Assembly (NCBI RefSeq): GCF_001591405.1
Contig: NZ_BCUV01000009.1
Location: forward strand, 1-33,072
Length of the DNA stretch: 33,072 nt
Direction of reading: 5' to 3'
From: Janibacter terrae NBRC 107853
GTDB lineage: Bacteria; Actinomycetota; Actinomycetes; Actinomycetales; Dermatophilaceae
Under the pieces are notes generated by a model, which worked only from the letters and a program-made list of their open reading frames with translations, had not been told where the DNA came from and did not search any database. The stretch's first letter is position 1. Each line of letters starts with the position of its first letter. Made by a program: the position numbers and the translations under genes. This document shows positions 7,765 through 15,964 of this stretch, piece by piece.

Positions 7765-7795
7765 ACAGCGGCCTCCCGGCGGGGGAGGCCGCTGT
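7765..7795 (+). terminator. strong hairpin between the FMN reductase and dnaX
   Basis: ACAGCGGCCTCCC (7765-7777) is perfectly complementary to GGGAGGCCGCTGT (7783-7795) with a 5-base loop, 12 bases after the stop codon. It ends 13 bases before the dnaX -10 box, so it also insulates dnaX from read-through. Confidence 0.8.
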
Positions 7796-7808
7796 CGCCG
7801 TCCGCACG

Positions 7809-7814
7809 TAGAGT
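7809..7814 (+). promoter_or_regulatory. leaderless -10 box of dnaX
   Basis: TAGAGT is followed by 7 bases and then the GTG start of dnaX, with no Shine-Dalgarno sequence between. This fits transcription starting at or near the G of the start codon. Confidence 0.55.
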
Positions 7815-7821
7815 CGGGCCT

Positions 7822-9897
7822 GTGAGCACCGCGCTGTACCGCCGCTACCGACCCGAGTCCTTCGCCGACGTCATCGGGCAGGAGCACGTGACCGAGCCGC
7901 TCATGCAGGCTCTGCGCTCGGGGCGCGTCAACCACGCCTACCTCTTCTCGGGGCCACGCGGCTGCGGCAAGACGACGAGTGCACGCATCCTGGCCCGCTG
8001 CCTCAACTGCGAGCAGGGGCCGACACCCACGCCGTGCGGCGAGTGCGACTCGTGCACCGCGCTGGCCCGCGGGGGCGCCGGCACGATCGACGTCATCGAG
8101 ATCGACGCCGCCAGCCACGGAGGCGTCGACGACGCCCGGGACCTGCGTGAGCGGGCGTCCTTCGGCCCGGCCCAGAGCCGCTACAAGATCTACATCATCG
8201 ACGAGGCGCACATGGTGACGCCGCAGGGCTTCAACGCCCTGCTGAAGATCGTCGAGGAACCGCCGGAGCACGTGAAGTTCGTCTTCGCGACGACCGAGCC
8301 CGAGAAGGTCATCGGCACGATCCGCTCCCGCACCCACCACTACCCCTTCCGGCTCGTCCCGCCGGCCCGCCTGACGGACTACCTGCAGCAGCTGTGCGAT
8401 GCCGAGGGTGTCCAGGTCGCGCCGGGGGTGCTGTCCTTCGTCGTGCGCGCGGGCGGCGGCTCGGTCCGCGACTCGCTGTCCGTGCTCGACCAGCTCATGG
8501 CCGGCAGCGACGAGCAGGGCCTGACCTACGAGCGCGCCGCCGCGCTCCTCGGGTTCACCGACGCCGAGCTGCTCGACTCCGCGGTCACCTCCTTCGGCGC
8601 CGGTGACGCCGCGGGCGTCTTCAAGGTCATCGACTCGGTCATCGAGACCGGCCTGGACCCGCGGCGCTTCGTCGAGGACCTCCTCGAGCGCTTCCGTGAC
8701 CTCATCGTCGTCTCGGCGGCCCCCGACGGGGCCGGCGCGATCCTGCGCGGTCTGCCCGCGGACCAGATCGACCGGATGCTGCAGCAGGCCAGCGTCTTCG
8801 GGCCCGCGTCGCTGTCCCGCGCCGCCGACATCGTCAACGCCGGCCTGACCGAGATGACGGGTGCGACCTCGCCCCGCGTCCAGCTCGAGATCATCGCTGC
8901 CCGCGTCCTCCTGCCCGCCGCGGCGGGCGAGTCCGGCTATGCCGCGCGCCTGGACCGGATCGAGCGTCGTCTCGAGGTCGGGGGTGTGCCCACGGCCGAA
9001 GGGGATCCCCGTCCCGCCCCCCAGGTGGCGGCACCCGTGCAGCAGCCACCTGTGCAGCCGCCGGCGCTCGTGCAGCCGACACCCGTTCAAGCTGCGCCGG
9101 CGCCGCCGGCGCCGGAGCGCGAGGCGGCCCCTGCCCCGGAGCCCGAGCCCACGGCGGGACCGACCGCCGAGCCCGCGGTAGCGGTACCGTCGACGGGTGG
9201 CATCGACGTCGAGGCGCTGCGTCGTAGCTGGCCCGACGTCCTCGGACGGATCTACCAGATGCGCCGGGCGACCTGGACCTTCCTGTCCGAGCACGCGCAG
9301 GTGCTCAGCTACGACGGGCAGCGGCTCGTGCTCGGGATCGCGACGGTCGGTCTGGCCAACGCCTTCCGCAACGGCTCGCATGCCGAGGTCGTGCGGCAGG
9401 CGCTCATCGACTCGCTCGGTGTCGACGCCCGGGTCGAGGGTGTGCCCCACGACACCGGGACGATGCCGACCGGCGGCGGCGCCCAGGCCACGACGACTCG
9501 TTCGGCACCCGCCGGTGACCCCGTCGGTGCTCCCGCGCCCTCAGGCCCCTCGGGTGGAGCAGCCTCAGGAGGGGCACCCTCCGACGTCGGCGTCCCGGCA
9601 CCTGCCGGCGGTCCGTCCGGCCCGGACTGGGGGAGCGCGCCCTCGAGCGCGGCCTCGGCGCCGGCTTGGGCGACCGCCGCCCCCGGCGGGGCGGACGGTC
9701 CCACGGCCACCCCGTCCGCGACGGGCGGGCCGGCGTCGGGCGCCGGGGCGCCCCCCTTCGTCCCGGAGTCGACGCCCCGGGCCGAGCCCGATGACTCGTC
9801 CGTCAGCGACGACGACGAGGACATCGTCGACGCCGGCGCGGCCGGCCCGGCGGTCATCGAGCGCATCCTCGGGGGCACCGTCATCCGCGAGGAGTGA
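7822..9897 (+). CDS. dnaX: DNA polymerase III subunit gamma/tau
   Basis: Clamp-loader ATPase of the replicative polymerase, 691 residues. Walker A is GPRGCGKT at 44-51, the zinc module uses C63, C72, C75 and C78, Walker B is YIIDEAH with D127/E128, and the sensor 1 region reads FATTEPEKV followed by IRSRTHHYPFR. Domain III (about 180-370) is the collar. A Pro/Ala-rich linker (about 390-455) leads to a conserved C-terminal module (GGIDVEALRRSWPDVLG to about residue 545), then a second long Pro/Gly/Ala-rich region and an acidic end. No slippery heptamer for a gamma frameshift stands out. The GTG at 7822 gives the universal STALYRRYRP start. Unlike many actinobacteria, no ybaB follows before recR. 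Confidence 0.97.
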   Translation: MSTALYRRYRPESFADVIGQEHVTEPLMQALRSGRVNHAYLFSGPRGCGKTTSARILARCLNCEQGPTPTPCGECDSCTALARGGAGTIDVIEIDAASHGGVDDARDLRERASFGPAQSRYKIYIIDEAHMVTPQGFNALLKIVEEPPEHVKFVFATTEPEKVIGTIRSRTHHYPFRLVPPARLTDYLQQLCDAEGVQVAPGVLSFVVRAGGGSVRDSLSVLDQLMAGSDEQGLTYERAAALLGFTDAELLDSAVTSFGAGDAAGVFKVIDSVIETGLDPRRFVEDLLERFRDLIVVSAAPDGAGAILRGLPADQIDRMLQQASVFGPASLSRAADIVNAGLTEMTGATSPRVQLEIIAARVLLPAAAGESGYAARLDRIERRLEVGGVPTAEGDPRPAPQVAAPVQQPPVQPPALVQPTPVQAAPAPPAPEREAAPAPEPEPTAGPTAEPAVAVPSTGGIDVEALRRSWPDVLGRIYQMRRATWTFLSEHAQVLSYDGQRLVLGIATVGLANAFRNGSHAEVVRQALIDSLGVDARVEGVPHDTGTMPTGGGAQATTTRSAPAGDPVGAPAPSGPSGGAASGGAPSDVGVPAPAGGPSGPDWGSAPSSAASAPAWATAAPGGADGPTATPSATGGPASGAGAPPFVPESTPRAEPDDSSVSDDDEDIVDAGAAGPAVIERILGGTVIREE

Positions 9898-9955
9898 CGA
9901 ACGGCCTCGCGGCGTACAGCCCGCGCCGGTGTCCCGCGCCGACGGTGCCGGGGCG

Positions 9956-9961
9956 TAGGGT
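9956..9961 (+). promoter_or_regulatory. leaderless -10 box of recR
   Basis: TAGGGT, 6 bases, then the GTG start of recR. There is no Shine-Dalgarno match in the 6-base gap. Confidence 0.55.
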
Positions 9962-9967
9962 TCAAGG

Positions 9968-10567
9968 GTGTACGAAGGCGTGGTCCAGGACCTGATCGAC
10001 GAGCTCGGGCGACTCCCCGGGGTCGGTCCCAAGAGTGCCCAGCGCATCGCCTTCCACCTCCTGCAGGCCGACCCGCAGGACGTGCAACGACTCGTCCACA
10101 CCCTCAGCGAGGTCAAGGACAAGGTGACCTTCTGCGAGACCTGCGGCAACGTCGCCGAGGGCCCCCAGTGCCGCATCTGCGCCGACCCGCGCCGCGACGC
10201 CACCGCGATCTGTCTCGTCGAGGAGCCCAAGGACGTCGTCGCGATCGAGCGCACCCGCGAGTTCCGCGGTCGCTACCACGTGCTCGGTGGCGCGATCAGC
10301 CCGATGGACGGCATCGGCCCCGACGACCTGCGGTTCACCGAGCTCATGTCGCGCCTGTCCGACGGCACCGTCACCGAGGTCATCATCGCGACCGACCCCA
10401 ACCTCGAGGGCGAGGCCACGGCCTCCTACACGGCCCGGCTGCTCATCCCCTTCGACATCACTGTGACCCGACTGGCTTCGGGCCTGCCCGTCGGCGGTGA
10501 CCTGGAGTACGCCGACGAGGTGACCCTCGGCCGGGCCTTCGAGGGAAGGAAGCTGCTCAATGCCTGA
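9968..10567 (+). CDS. recR: recombination mediator RecR
   Basis: A 199-residue RecR, which acts with RecF and RecO to load RecA on gapped DNA. The helix-hairpin-helix [14 protein letters not shown] is at residues 16-29, the four-cysteine zinc finger uses C56, C59, C68 and C71, and the Toprim domain contains VEEPKDV and the [12 protein letters not shown] loop. It ends with the conserved [14 protein letters not shown]. Length and motifs are complete. The DUF5063 gene begins inside its last codons with an 8-base overlap. Confidence 0.97.
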   Translation: MYEGVVQDLIDELGRLPGVGPKSAQRIAFHLLQADPQDVQRLVHTLSEVKDKVTFCETCGNVAEGPQCRICADPRRDATAICLVEEPKDVVAIERTREFRGRYHVLGGAISPMDGIGPDDLRFTELMSRLSDGTVTEVIIATDPNLEGEATASYTARLLIPFDITVTRLASGLPVGGDLEYADEVTLGRAFEGRKLLNA

Positions 10568-11114
10568 CGAGACCACGCTGCTCGCGGACGAGTGCGCGGC
10601 CGAGGCCCGGGCCTGGCTGACGACCGTCGCCGACATCGCCTCCGGCGTCGCCCCCGAGAGCGCCATCCCGCTCCTGCTCCTCACGACGAGCCAGATCCAG
10701 CTCGTGGGGGCACGCCTGGGCGCCATCGCCGACGTCGTGCTCGAGCAGCGCTTCGAGGACGATCCCGGTCCCGACACCGAGATCGACCCGCTGCGCACCG
10801 GACTGGCCCACCTGCTCGACGGCGTCGACGAGTACGTCGACCTCGTCGACCCCGTCACCTCGCCGGAGACCGCGGGGGGTGCCCTGAGCAACGACCTCGC
10901 GATCATCGCCGCCGCTCTGGCGCACGGGCTCGCCCACCACGACGCGGGCCGGGCGACGGAGGCCCTGTGGTGGTGGCAGTACAGCTATCTCGCCGACTGG
11001 GGCGACCGGGCGGCGATGGCCGTGCGCGTCCTGCAGACACTGCTCGCCCACCTGCGGCTCGACGCCGACGCCGACGTCGTCGGCGAGGCCGAGTTCGACG
11101 CGCTGAACTCCTGA
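10560..11114 (+). CDS. DUF5063 domain protein
   Basis: A 184-residue soluble, acidic, mostly helical protein of the DUF5063 family, which regularly follows recR in actinobacteria. Recognisable parts are [32 protein letters not shown] and [17 protein letters not shown]. Function is unknown; the constant place after recR suggests a link to recombination or simply co-expression. The ATG at 10560 overlaps recR by 8 bases, with GGAAGGAA at a good distance upstream. No terminator is visible between its stop and lysC. Confidence 0.85.
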   Translation: MPDETTLLADECAAEARAWLTTVADIASGVAPESAIPLLLLTTSQIQLVGARLGAIADVVLEQRFEDDPGPDTEIDPLRTGLAHLLDGVDEYVDLVDPVTSPETAGGALSNDLAIIAAALAHGLAHHDAGRATEALWWWQYSYLADWGDRAAMAVRVLQTLLAHLRLDADADVVGEAEFDALNS

Positions 11115-11208
11115 GCGGCTCGTCTCGGGCGATCGCCGTCGCGCCCAACGGATAGCGGTCGTGACATCTGCAGGGTGGACGCGAATGGGTCGTGGGACCG
11201 ACGGTCGT

Positions 11209-11214
11209 TATCCT
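11209..11214 (+). promoter_or_regulatory. candidate -10 box of lysC
   Basis: TATCCT lies in the 159-base gap before lysC, about 60 bases from its start. No good -35 element is seen, and I see no lysine riboswitch: the leader is far too short. Confidence 0.3.
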
Positions 11215-11273
11215 CAAGAGGTCGTGCCGGTCCGTGCCCGGGCCGGACCCGCGAGATTCCACGGAGTTCTCCC

Positions 11274-12545
11274 TTGAGCCTGGTTGTCCAGAAGTACGGC
11301 GGTTCGTCGCTCGCAGATGCCGAGAGCATCAAGCGCGTGGCCCACCGCATCGTCGAGACGAAGAAGGCGGGGAACGACGTCTGTGTCGTCGTCTCCGCGA
11401 TGGGTGACACGACCGATGAGCTGCTCGACCTGGCCGAGCAGGTCAGCCCCGTGCCCCCACCGCGCGAGATGGACATGCTCCTCACCGCAGGTGAGCGCAT
11501 GTCCATGGCCCTGGTCGCCATGGCCATCGCCGACCTCGGGCACAGCGTGCGTTCCTTCACCGGCAGCCAGGCGGGCGTCATCACCGACGCCGCCCACGGC
11601 AAGGCGAAGATCATCGACGTGACGCCCGGCCGGATCACCTCCGCGCTCGGCGACCGGCACATCGTCATCGTCGCCGGGTTCCAGGGCGTCAGCCAGGGGA
11701 CCAAGGAGATCACCACGCTCGGGCGCGGTGGCTCCGACACCACGGCGGTGGCGCTCGCGGCGGCCCTCGAGGCCGACGTGTGCGAGATCTACACGGATGT
11801 CGACGGCATCTTCACGGCCGACCCGCGCGTCGTCCCCTCGGCGCGCAAGATCGACAGCATCTCGCACGACGAGATGCTGGAGATGGCGGCCAGCGGCGCC
11901 AAGATCCTCCACCTGCGGTGCGTCGAGTACGCGCGCCGCTTCAACATGCCCATCCACGTGCGTTCGTCCTTCTCCTCGAAGGAGGGCACGTGGGTGGTGA
12001 CCGCCGATCCCGAAGGGACCCAGGACATGGAAGAACCGATCATCGCGGGTGTCGCGCACGACCGCAGCGAGGCCAAGATCACCGTCGTCGGCGTGCCGGA
12101 CGAGCCCGGCCGCGCCGGGCAGATCTTCACGACCGTCGCGAAGGCCCAGGTCAACATCGACATGATCGTGCAGAACGTGTCCGAGGCCGACACCGGCCGC
12201 ACCGACATCTCCTTCACCCTCCCGATGAGTGACGGCCAGCGTGCGGTCGAGGCGCTCATGGGCACCAAGGACGAGGTCGGGTTCGCGTCGATCCAGTACG
12301 ACGACCAGATCGGCAAGCTCTCCCTCGTCGGCGCCGGGATGCGGACCAACCCCGGTGTCTCCGCCACCTTCTTCAGCGCGCTCGCCGGCGCCGGCATCAA
12401 CATCGAGATGATCTCGACCTCCGAGATCCGCATCTCGGTCGTCACCCGCATCGACCAGCTCGACGAGGCGCTGCGCGCCGTGCACACCGCGTTCGACCTC
12501 GACACCGAGGGCGAGGCCGTCGTCTACGGGGGCACCGGTCGGTGA
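11274..12545 (+). CDS. lysC: aspartate kinase
   Basis: Phosphorylates aspartate, the first step to lysine, threonine, methionine and diaminopimelate; 423 residues. The amino acid kinase domain has VVQKYGGSS at 4-12 and GRGGSDTTA near residue 150; two ACT domains occupy about 265-420 and would mediate feedback inhibition. The start is TTG at 11274, with GGAG 7 bases upstream, giving the conserved [13 protein letters not shown]-terminus; an ATG at 11175 in the same frame would add 33 unrelated residues. An internal start at 12027 probably makes a separate beta subunit. The Asd-like gene overlaps the stop by 4 bases (GTGA). Confidence 0.96.
   Translation: MSLVVQKYGGSSLADAESIKRVAHRIVETKKAGNDVCVVVSAMGDTTDELLDLAEQVSPVPPPREMDMLLTAGERMSMALVAMAIADLGHSVRSFTGSQAGVITDAAHGKAKIIDVTPGRITSALGDRHIVIVAGFQGVSQGTKEITTLGRGGSDTTAVALAAALEADVCEIYTDVDGIFTADPRVVPSARKIDSISHDEMLEMAASGAKILHLRCVEYARRFNMPIHVRSSFSSKEGTWVVTADPEGTQDMEEPIIAGVAHDRSEAKITVVGVPDEPGRAGQIFTTVAKAQVNIDMIVQNVSEADTGRTDISFTLPMSDGQRAVEALMGTKDEVGFASIQYDDQIGKLSLVGAGMRTNPGVSATFFSALAGAGINIEMISTSEIRISVVTRIDQLDEALRAVHTAFDLDTEGEAVVYGGTGR
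12027..12545 (+). other. internal start of the aspartate kinase beta subunit
   Basis: An ATG inside lysC, in frame, opens a 172-residue product beginning [20 protein letters not shown], that is, both ACT domains. Corynebacterium glutamicum and Bacillus make such a beta chain from an internal start, the corynebacterial one having the same length and a very similar MEEAVLTGVATDKSEAK start. GAAGGGA lies about 10 bases upstream as a possible ribosome binding site. Use in this organism is inferred. Confidence 0.6.
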
Positions 12546-13618
12546 CCGCCTTCCCGTCGTCCTCCGCCCGGCCCACGTTGGCCCTGGTGGGGGCGACGGG
12601 ACGCTTCGCGGAGGCGATCGCCTCCGCGCTCGCCCTGCGGGATGACGCCTGGGGTGAGATCCACCTGCTCGCCCCGGGCGTCTCCACCCGGACCCTGAGC
12701 GTCCGGGGCCGGGAGCAGGTCATCGAGCCGCTGCGCGAGGACTCCTTCGAGGGGGTCGACGTCGCCCTGTTCAACCTCGCCCCCGAGATCACCCCTGAGT
12801 GGGCGCGACGGGCGGTCGCCGCGGGCGCCGTCGTCGTCGACGCCAGTGCCGCGCACCGTCTTGACCCCGACGTGCCCCTCGTCGTCCCCGGCATCAACTC
12901 CGTCCTCGTCGCCGACCGCCCCAAGGGGATCGTCGCGCTGCCCGGCCCGGTGACCTGGGGGCTCATCGACGCCGCCCATGTCCTGCACCAGGGCTGGGAG
13001 CTGCAGCACCTCGTCGTCACCGGCCTCATCGCGGCCGTCTCCAAGTCCGACCGCGGCGTCGCCCGCCTGCGCGAGGAGCTGCACACCGTGGCTGCCGAGC
13101 CCTCGATCGGCCAGCACCCCGGCGACGTCCGCGCCGCGGTCTCGGACCTGCCGATCGGCTCGCCCTTCCCGGCCCCGTTGGCGCTCAACGTCATCCCGTG
13201 GGTCGGGCAGCCCGACGAAGGGGGATACACCACCGCCGAGCTGGCGGTCGCCGACGAGGTGCGCAAGATCCTGCGCCTGGGTCCGCAGGTGCCCGTCGTC
13301 GCCACGCTCGTGCAGGTTCCCGTCGTGCTCGCGCACTCGATGGCGCTGCACGCCCGCTGTGCCCGCCCCGTCGCGATCGACAAGGTGCGCCAAGCCTGCG
13401 TCGCCGCCCCCTCGCTCGTCCACCTCGACGAGCAGGACGGCGAGGTCCCGACCCCGGTCGACAGCGTGGGCATCGACCCGCGGTTCGTCGGCCGCATCCG
13501 CCAGCCCAAGGGGGCCGGGCACCACGTCGACATGTTCGTCAGCTCCGACACCACGCGCCGCGGGGCGAGCGCGATGCTCGCCGTGGCCGAGATGGTCGGT
13601 GCCGAGTCCCGACGGTGA
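12542..13618 (+). CDS. aspartate-semialdehyde dehydrogenase-like protein lacking the catalytic cysteine
   Basis: A 358-residue protein with the fold and length of aspartate-semialdehyde dehydrogenase: GATG near 17-20, VDVALF, a [20 protein letters not shown] block, [21 protein letters not shown] and a C-terminal [17 protein letters not shown]. The residues that make the enzyme work are replaced. The NPNC motif reads LPGP, with Pro136 in place of the nucleophile Cys; the YQAVSG region reads IAAVSK, losing the substrate Gln; CVRVPV reads LVQVPV, losing the Arg (Q258); and GATGxVG and SAGG are altered at the cofactor site. His265 is kept. The frame is intact and coupled to lysC by GTGA, so it looks maintained. 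A true Asd must be encoded elsewhere, or the fold has a regulatory or new role. Confidence 0.85.
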   Translation: MTAFPSSSARPTLALVGATGRFAEAIASALALRDDAWGEIHLLAPGVSTRTLSVRGREQVIEPLREDSFEGVDVALFNLAPEITPEWARRAVAAGAVVVDASAAHRLDPDVPLVVPGINSVLVADRPKGIVALPGPVTWGLIDAAHVLHQGWELQHLVVTGLIAAVSKSDRGVARLREELHTVAAEPSIGQHPGDVRAAVSDLPIGSPFPAPLALNVIPWVGQPDEGGYTTAELAVADEVRKILRLGPQVPVVATLVQVPVVLAHSMALHARCARPVAIDKVRQACVAAPSLVHLDEQDGEVPTPVDSVGIDPRFVGRIRQPKGAGHHVDMFVSSDTTRRGASAMLAVAEMVGAESRR

Positions 13619-13720
13619 CCGGGAGGCAACCCTTCCGACACCCGAGTCGTCGACCATGGGGAGCGGCACGCACAGGTCTCGTTCGGAGCACGATCGAGAT
13701 GTGGGGCTTGTGTGACTGGT

Positions 13721-13753
13721 GTGGTCACTGTGAATGATGTGACCACCTATACT
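13721..13753 (+). promoter_or_regulatory. promoter with inverted repeat before the tandem LytR_C gene
   Basis: TATACT at 13748-13753 is a near-ideal -10 box. Directly upstream, GTGGTCAC (13721-13728) is perfectly inverted as GTGACCAC (13739-13746) with a 10-base spacer, within an AT-richer stretch that repeats TGTGAC several times. The repeat would cover the -35 region, as expected for a repressor or activator site. The halves are everted relative to a Crp site (TGTGA-N6-TCACA), so I do not assign it to Crp. Confidence 0.5.
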
Positions 13754-13796
13754 CGACCGTGGGGACGGACACCGCATGAGGGACCAGGAGGGCGAC

Positions 13797-14705
13797 GTGG
13801 ATCTGCAGCCTGACGAGGAGCGCGCCTCGTATCGCGTCGTGGGCTTCGACGAGCTCGACGGCTCGGCCGCGGAGCACTACCGCCGGCAGCGTCGGCGCCG
13901 GCTCCTGCTCTTCGTCACCCTGCCCGGTCTGATGCTCGGCACCGCGACGGTGGCCACGGCCTACGGCACCGGTCTCATCGGCACCGAGGCGACGGTCTGC
14001 GAGCCCATCAGCGAGCCCGCCCCTGAGCGCGACTCCTTCGAGATCCAGCTGCTCAACAGCAACGACACCAACGGCCTCGGCAGCGAGGTCGCCCGCGAGC
14101 TGACGCTGCGCGACTTCGACGTCGCCTCCGTCGGCAACGCCGACAGCTCGGTCTACGTCAAGGGTTCGGCGACGATCTACTACGGCGAGGAGGGGCGCGA
14201 CAACGCGCTGCTGCTGCAGAAGCAGATCCCCGGCGCGAAGATCTGGAACGACGCCCGGCCCGGCGACAGCGTGCAGCTGGTCCTCGGCTACGGCTACGAC
14301 AAGCTGGTCAAGGAGCCCGAGCCGCCGCTGCCCGCCCCCTCGGAGATCACCCTCAACGTCTACAACACGACGTGGAAGGAAGGTCTGGCCTCGGAGGTCG
14401 CCGATGACCTCAGGGACCGCGGGTTCAAGATCAAGGCCACGGGCAACGACCCGCAGATGAGCTTCCTCGAGAAGGAGGTCGCGATCATCCGCTTCGGGCC
14501 CGAGGGCCAGCGCTCGGCCAAGCGGCTCGCGCAGCAGATCGAGGGAGCCCAGCTGCAGAAGGACGACCGGACGAGCCGCAAGGTCGACCTCGTGCTCGGC
14601 AACAAGTTCGAGCGGCTCAAGCCCGAGTCCCGGGTGCCGCAGGTCAAGCCGTACGTGCGTCCGGCCGAGACGATCCAGAAGCCCTGCGTGCCCGAGGGCT
14701 CGTGA
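13797..14705 (+). CDS. membrane protein with two tandem LytR_C domains
   Basis: A 302-residue protein: a basic cytoplasmic segment (YRRQRRRR), a transmembrane helix at about residues 36-58, then two consecutive LytR_C domains, the first starting FEIQLLNSNDTNGLGSEVAR and ending VQLVLGYGYD, the second starting ITLNVYNTTWKEGLASEVA and ending VDLVLGNKFERL. Cysteines just after the membrane and near the C-terminus could form a disulfide. The role is unknown, probably at the envelope. The GTG at 13797 has AGGAGG at 5 bases and is preferred; an in-frame ATG at 13776 adds 7 residues without a good ribosome site. The PFK gene overlaps its stop by 4 bases (GTGA). Confidence 0.85.
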   Translation: MDLQPDEERASYRVVGFDELDGSAAEHYRRQRRRRLLLFVTLPGLMLGTATVATAYGTGLIGTEATVCEPISEPAPERDSFEIQLLNSNDTNGLGSEVARELTLRDFDVASVGNADSSVYVKGSATIYYGEEGRDNALLLQKQIPGAKIWNDARPGDSVQLVLGYGYDKLVKEPEPPLPAPSEITLNVYNTTWKEGLASEVADDLRDRGFKIKATGNDPQMSFLEKEVAIIRFGPEGQRSAKRLAQQIEGAQLQKDDRTSRKVDLVLGNKFERLKPESRVPQVKPYVRPAETIQKPCVPEGS

Positions 14706-15925
14706 CCGTCCGCACGGTGGGCCTCCTCACGGCCGGGGGCATCGCGCCCTGTCTCTCCTCGGCGGTCGGCGGGCTCATCGAGCGCTACACGCAGGTCGCT
14801 CCCGAGGTGCGGATCGTCGGCTACCTCGACGGGTACGCCGGGCTGCTCACCGGCCGCAGCGTCGAGGTCACCGACGAGGTGCGCTCCCAGGCCTCCCGCC
14901 TCCACGACTTCGGTGGCTCCCCGCTCGGCAACTCGCGGGTCAAGCTGACCAACGCGGCCGACTGCGAGCGACGCGGCCTCGTGCGGGCGGGGGAGGACCC
15001 CCTTCGCACCGCTGCGGCACAGCTGGCCGCCGACGGCGTCGACGTGCTCCACACGATCGGCGGCGACGACACCAACACGACGGCCGCGGACCTGGCCGCC
15101 CACCTGGCGGCGGAGGGCCACGCGATGCGCGTCGTCGGCCTGCCGAAGACCATCGACAACGACATCGTCCCGATCCTGCAGAGCCTCGGCGCCTGGACGG
15201 CGGCCGAGCAGGGTGCGCTCTTCGCCCGCAACATCATCGGTGAGCACTCCTCCAACCCCCGGATGCTCGTCGTCCACGAGGTCATGGGCCGGCACAGCGG
15301 GTGGCTCACCGCGGAGACCGCACGGCGCTACCGCGCAGACCTGGCCACGCGGCGCTTCGTCCCCGGCATCGGCAACGACCCGCGACGCTGGGACGTCCAC
15401 GGCGTGTACGTGCCGGAGCTGCCCCTCGACCTCGCGGGTGAGGGCCGGCGCCTTCGGGCGGTCATGGACGAGATCGGGTGCGTCAACCTCTTCGTCGCCG
15501 AGGGGGCGGGTGTCGCGGACGTCGTCGCCTCGATGGAGGCCTCCGGCCACGAGGTGCCCCGTGACCCCTTCGGTCACGTGCAGCTCGACCTGGTCAACCC
15601 GGGTGAGTACCTCGCCTCGACCTTCGCCGAGGCGCTCGGCGCCGAGAAGGCGAAGGTGTGGAAGTCCGGCTACTTCGCGCGCGCGGCCGCTCCCAACCAG
15701 GAGGACCTCGAGCTCATCCGGCGCTGCACCGAGCTGGCCGTCACCGCGGCCCTCGACGGCCGCTCGGGCGTCGTCGGGCAGGACGAGGAGCGTGGCGACG
15801 AGCTGCGCGTCGTCGAGTTCGACCGGATCGCCGGCGGCGGGGCCTTCGACCCGGGCGTCGACTGGTTCGCCGACCTCCTCTCCGACATCGGTCAGCACCC
15901 CCACAACCGGAGCGATTCGAGGTAA
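14702..15925 (+). CDS. pyrophosphate-type 6-phosphofructokinase
   Basis: Phosphorylates fructose 6-phosphate to fructose 1,6-bisphosphate, or the reverse when pyrophosphate-linked; 407 residues. Two signatures argue for pyrophosphate as donor: GGDD at 120-123, where ATP enzymes have GGDG, and PKTIDND at 148-154 with Lys149, where ATP enzymes have PGTIDND. The catalytic Asp152 is in TIDND and MGRHSGWL (195-202) binds the sugar phosphate. The N-terminal loop reads LTAGGIAPC, typical of the longer PPi-type group. The GTG start lies inside the stop of the LytR_C gene, so the two are translationally coupled. Donor specificity is inferred from these residues. Confidence 0.9.
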   Translation: MTVRTVGLLTAGGIAPCLSSAVGGLIERYTQVAPEVRIVGYLDGYAGLLTGRSVEVTDEVRSQASRLHDFGGSPLGNSRVKLTNAADCERRGLVRAGEDPLRTAAAQLAADGVDVLHTIGGDDTNTTAADLAAHLAAEGHAMRVVGLPKTIDNDIVPILQSLGAWTAAEQGALFARNIIGEHSSNPRMLVVHEVMGRHSGWLTAETARRYRADLATRRFVPGIGNDPRRWDVHGVYVPELPLDLAGEGRRLRAVMDEIGCVNLFVAEGAGVADVVASMEASGHEVPRDPFGHVQLDLVNPGEYLASTFAEALGAEKAKVWKSGYFARAAAPNQEDLELIRRCTELAVTAALDGRSGVVGQDEERGDELRVVEFDRIAGGGAFDPGVDWFADLLSDIGQHPHNRSDSR

Positions 15926-15927
15926 TC

Positions 15928-15947
15928 GCGACCGGCTATCCGGTCGC
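15928..15947. terminator. bidirectional hairpin between PFK and the crotonase gene
   Basis: GCGACCGG (15928-15935) and CCGGTCGC (15940-15947) form a perfect 8-bp stem with a CTAT loop, 2 bases after the PFK stop and 17 bases from the convergent crotonase stop. It can serve both strands. Confidence 0.6.
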
Positions 15948-15964
15948 TGGCCCTTCGACCCGTA

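Noticed and set aside
7051-9450. A 799-residue open frame antisense to dnaX
   Set aside because: Composition is Gly/Arg/Asp/Val-rich with no domain; it is the high-GC shadow of dnaX, which has all its motifs.
11115-11273. Lysine riboswitch before lysC
   Set aside because: The 159-base gap is too short and lacks the multi-helix L-box core.
13711-13746. Crp binding site
   Set aside because: TGTGA and TCACA halves are not in the TGTGA-N6-TCACA order; the repeat is everted.
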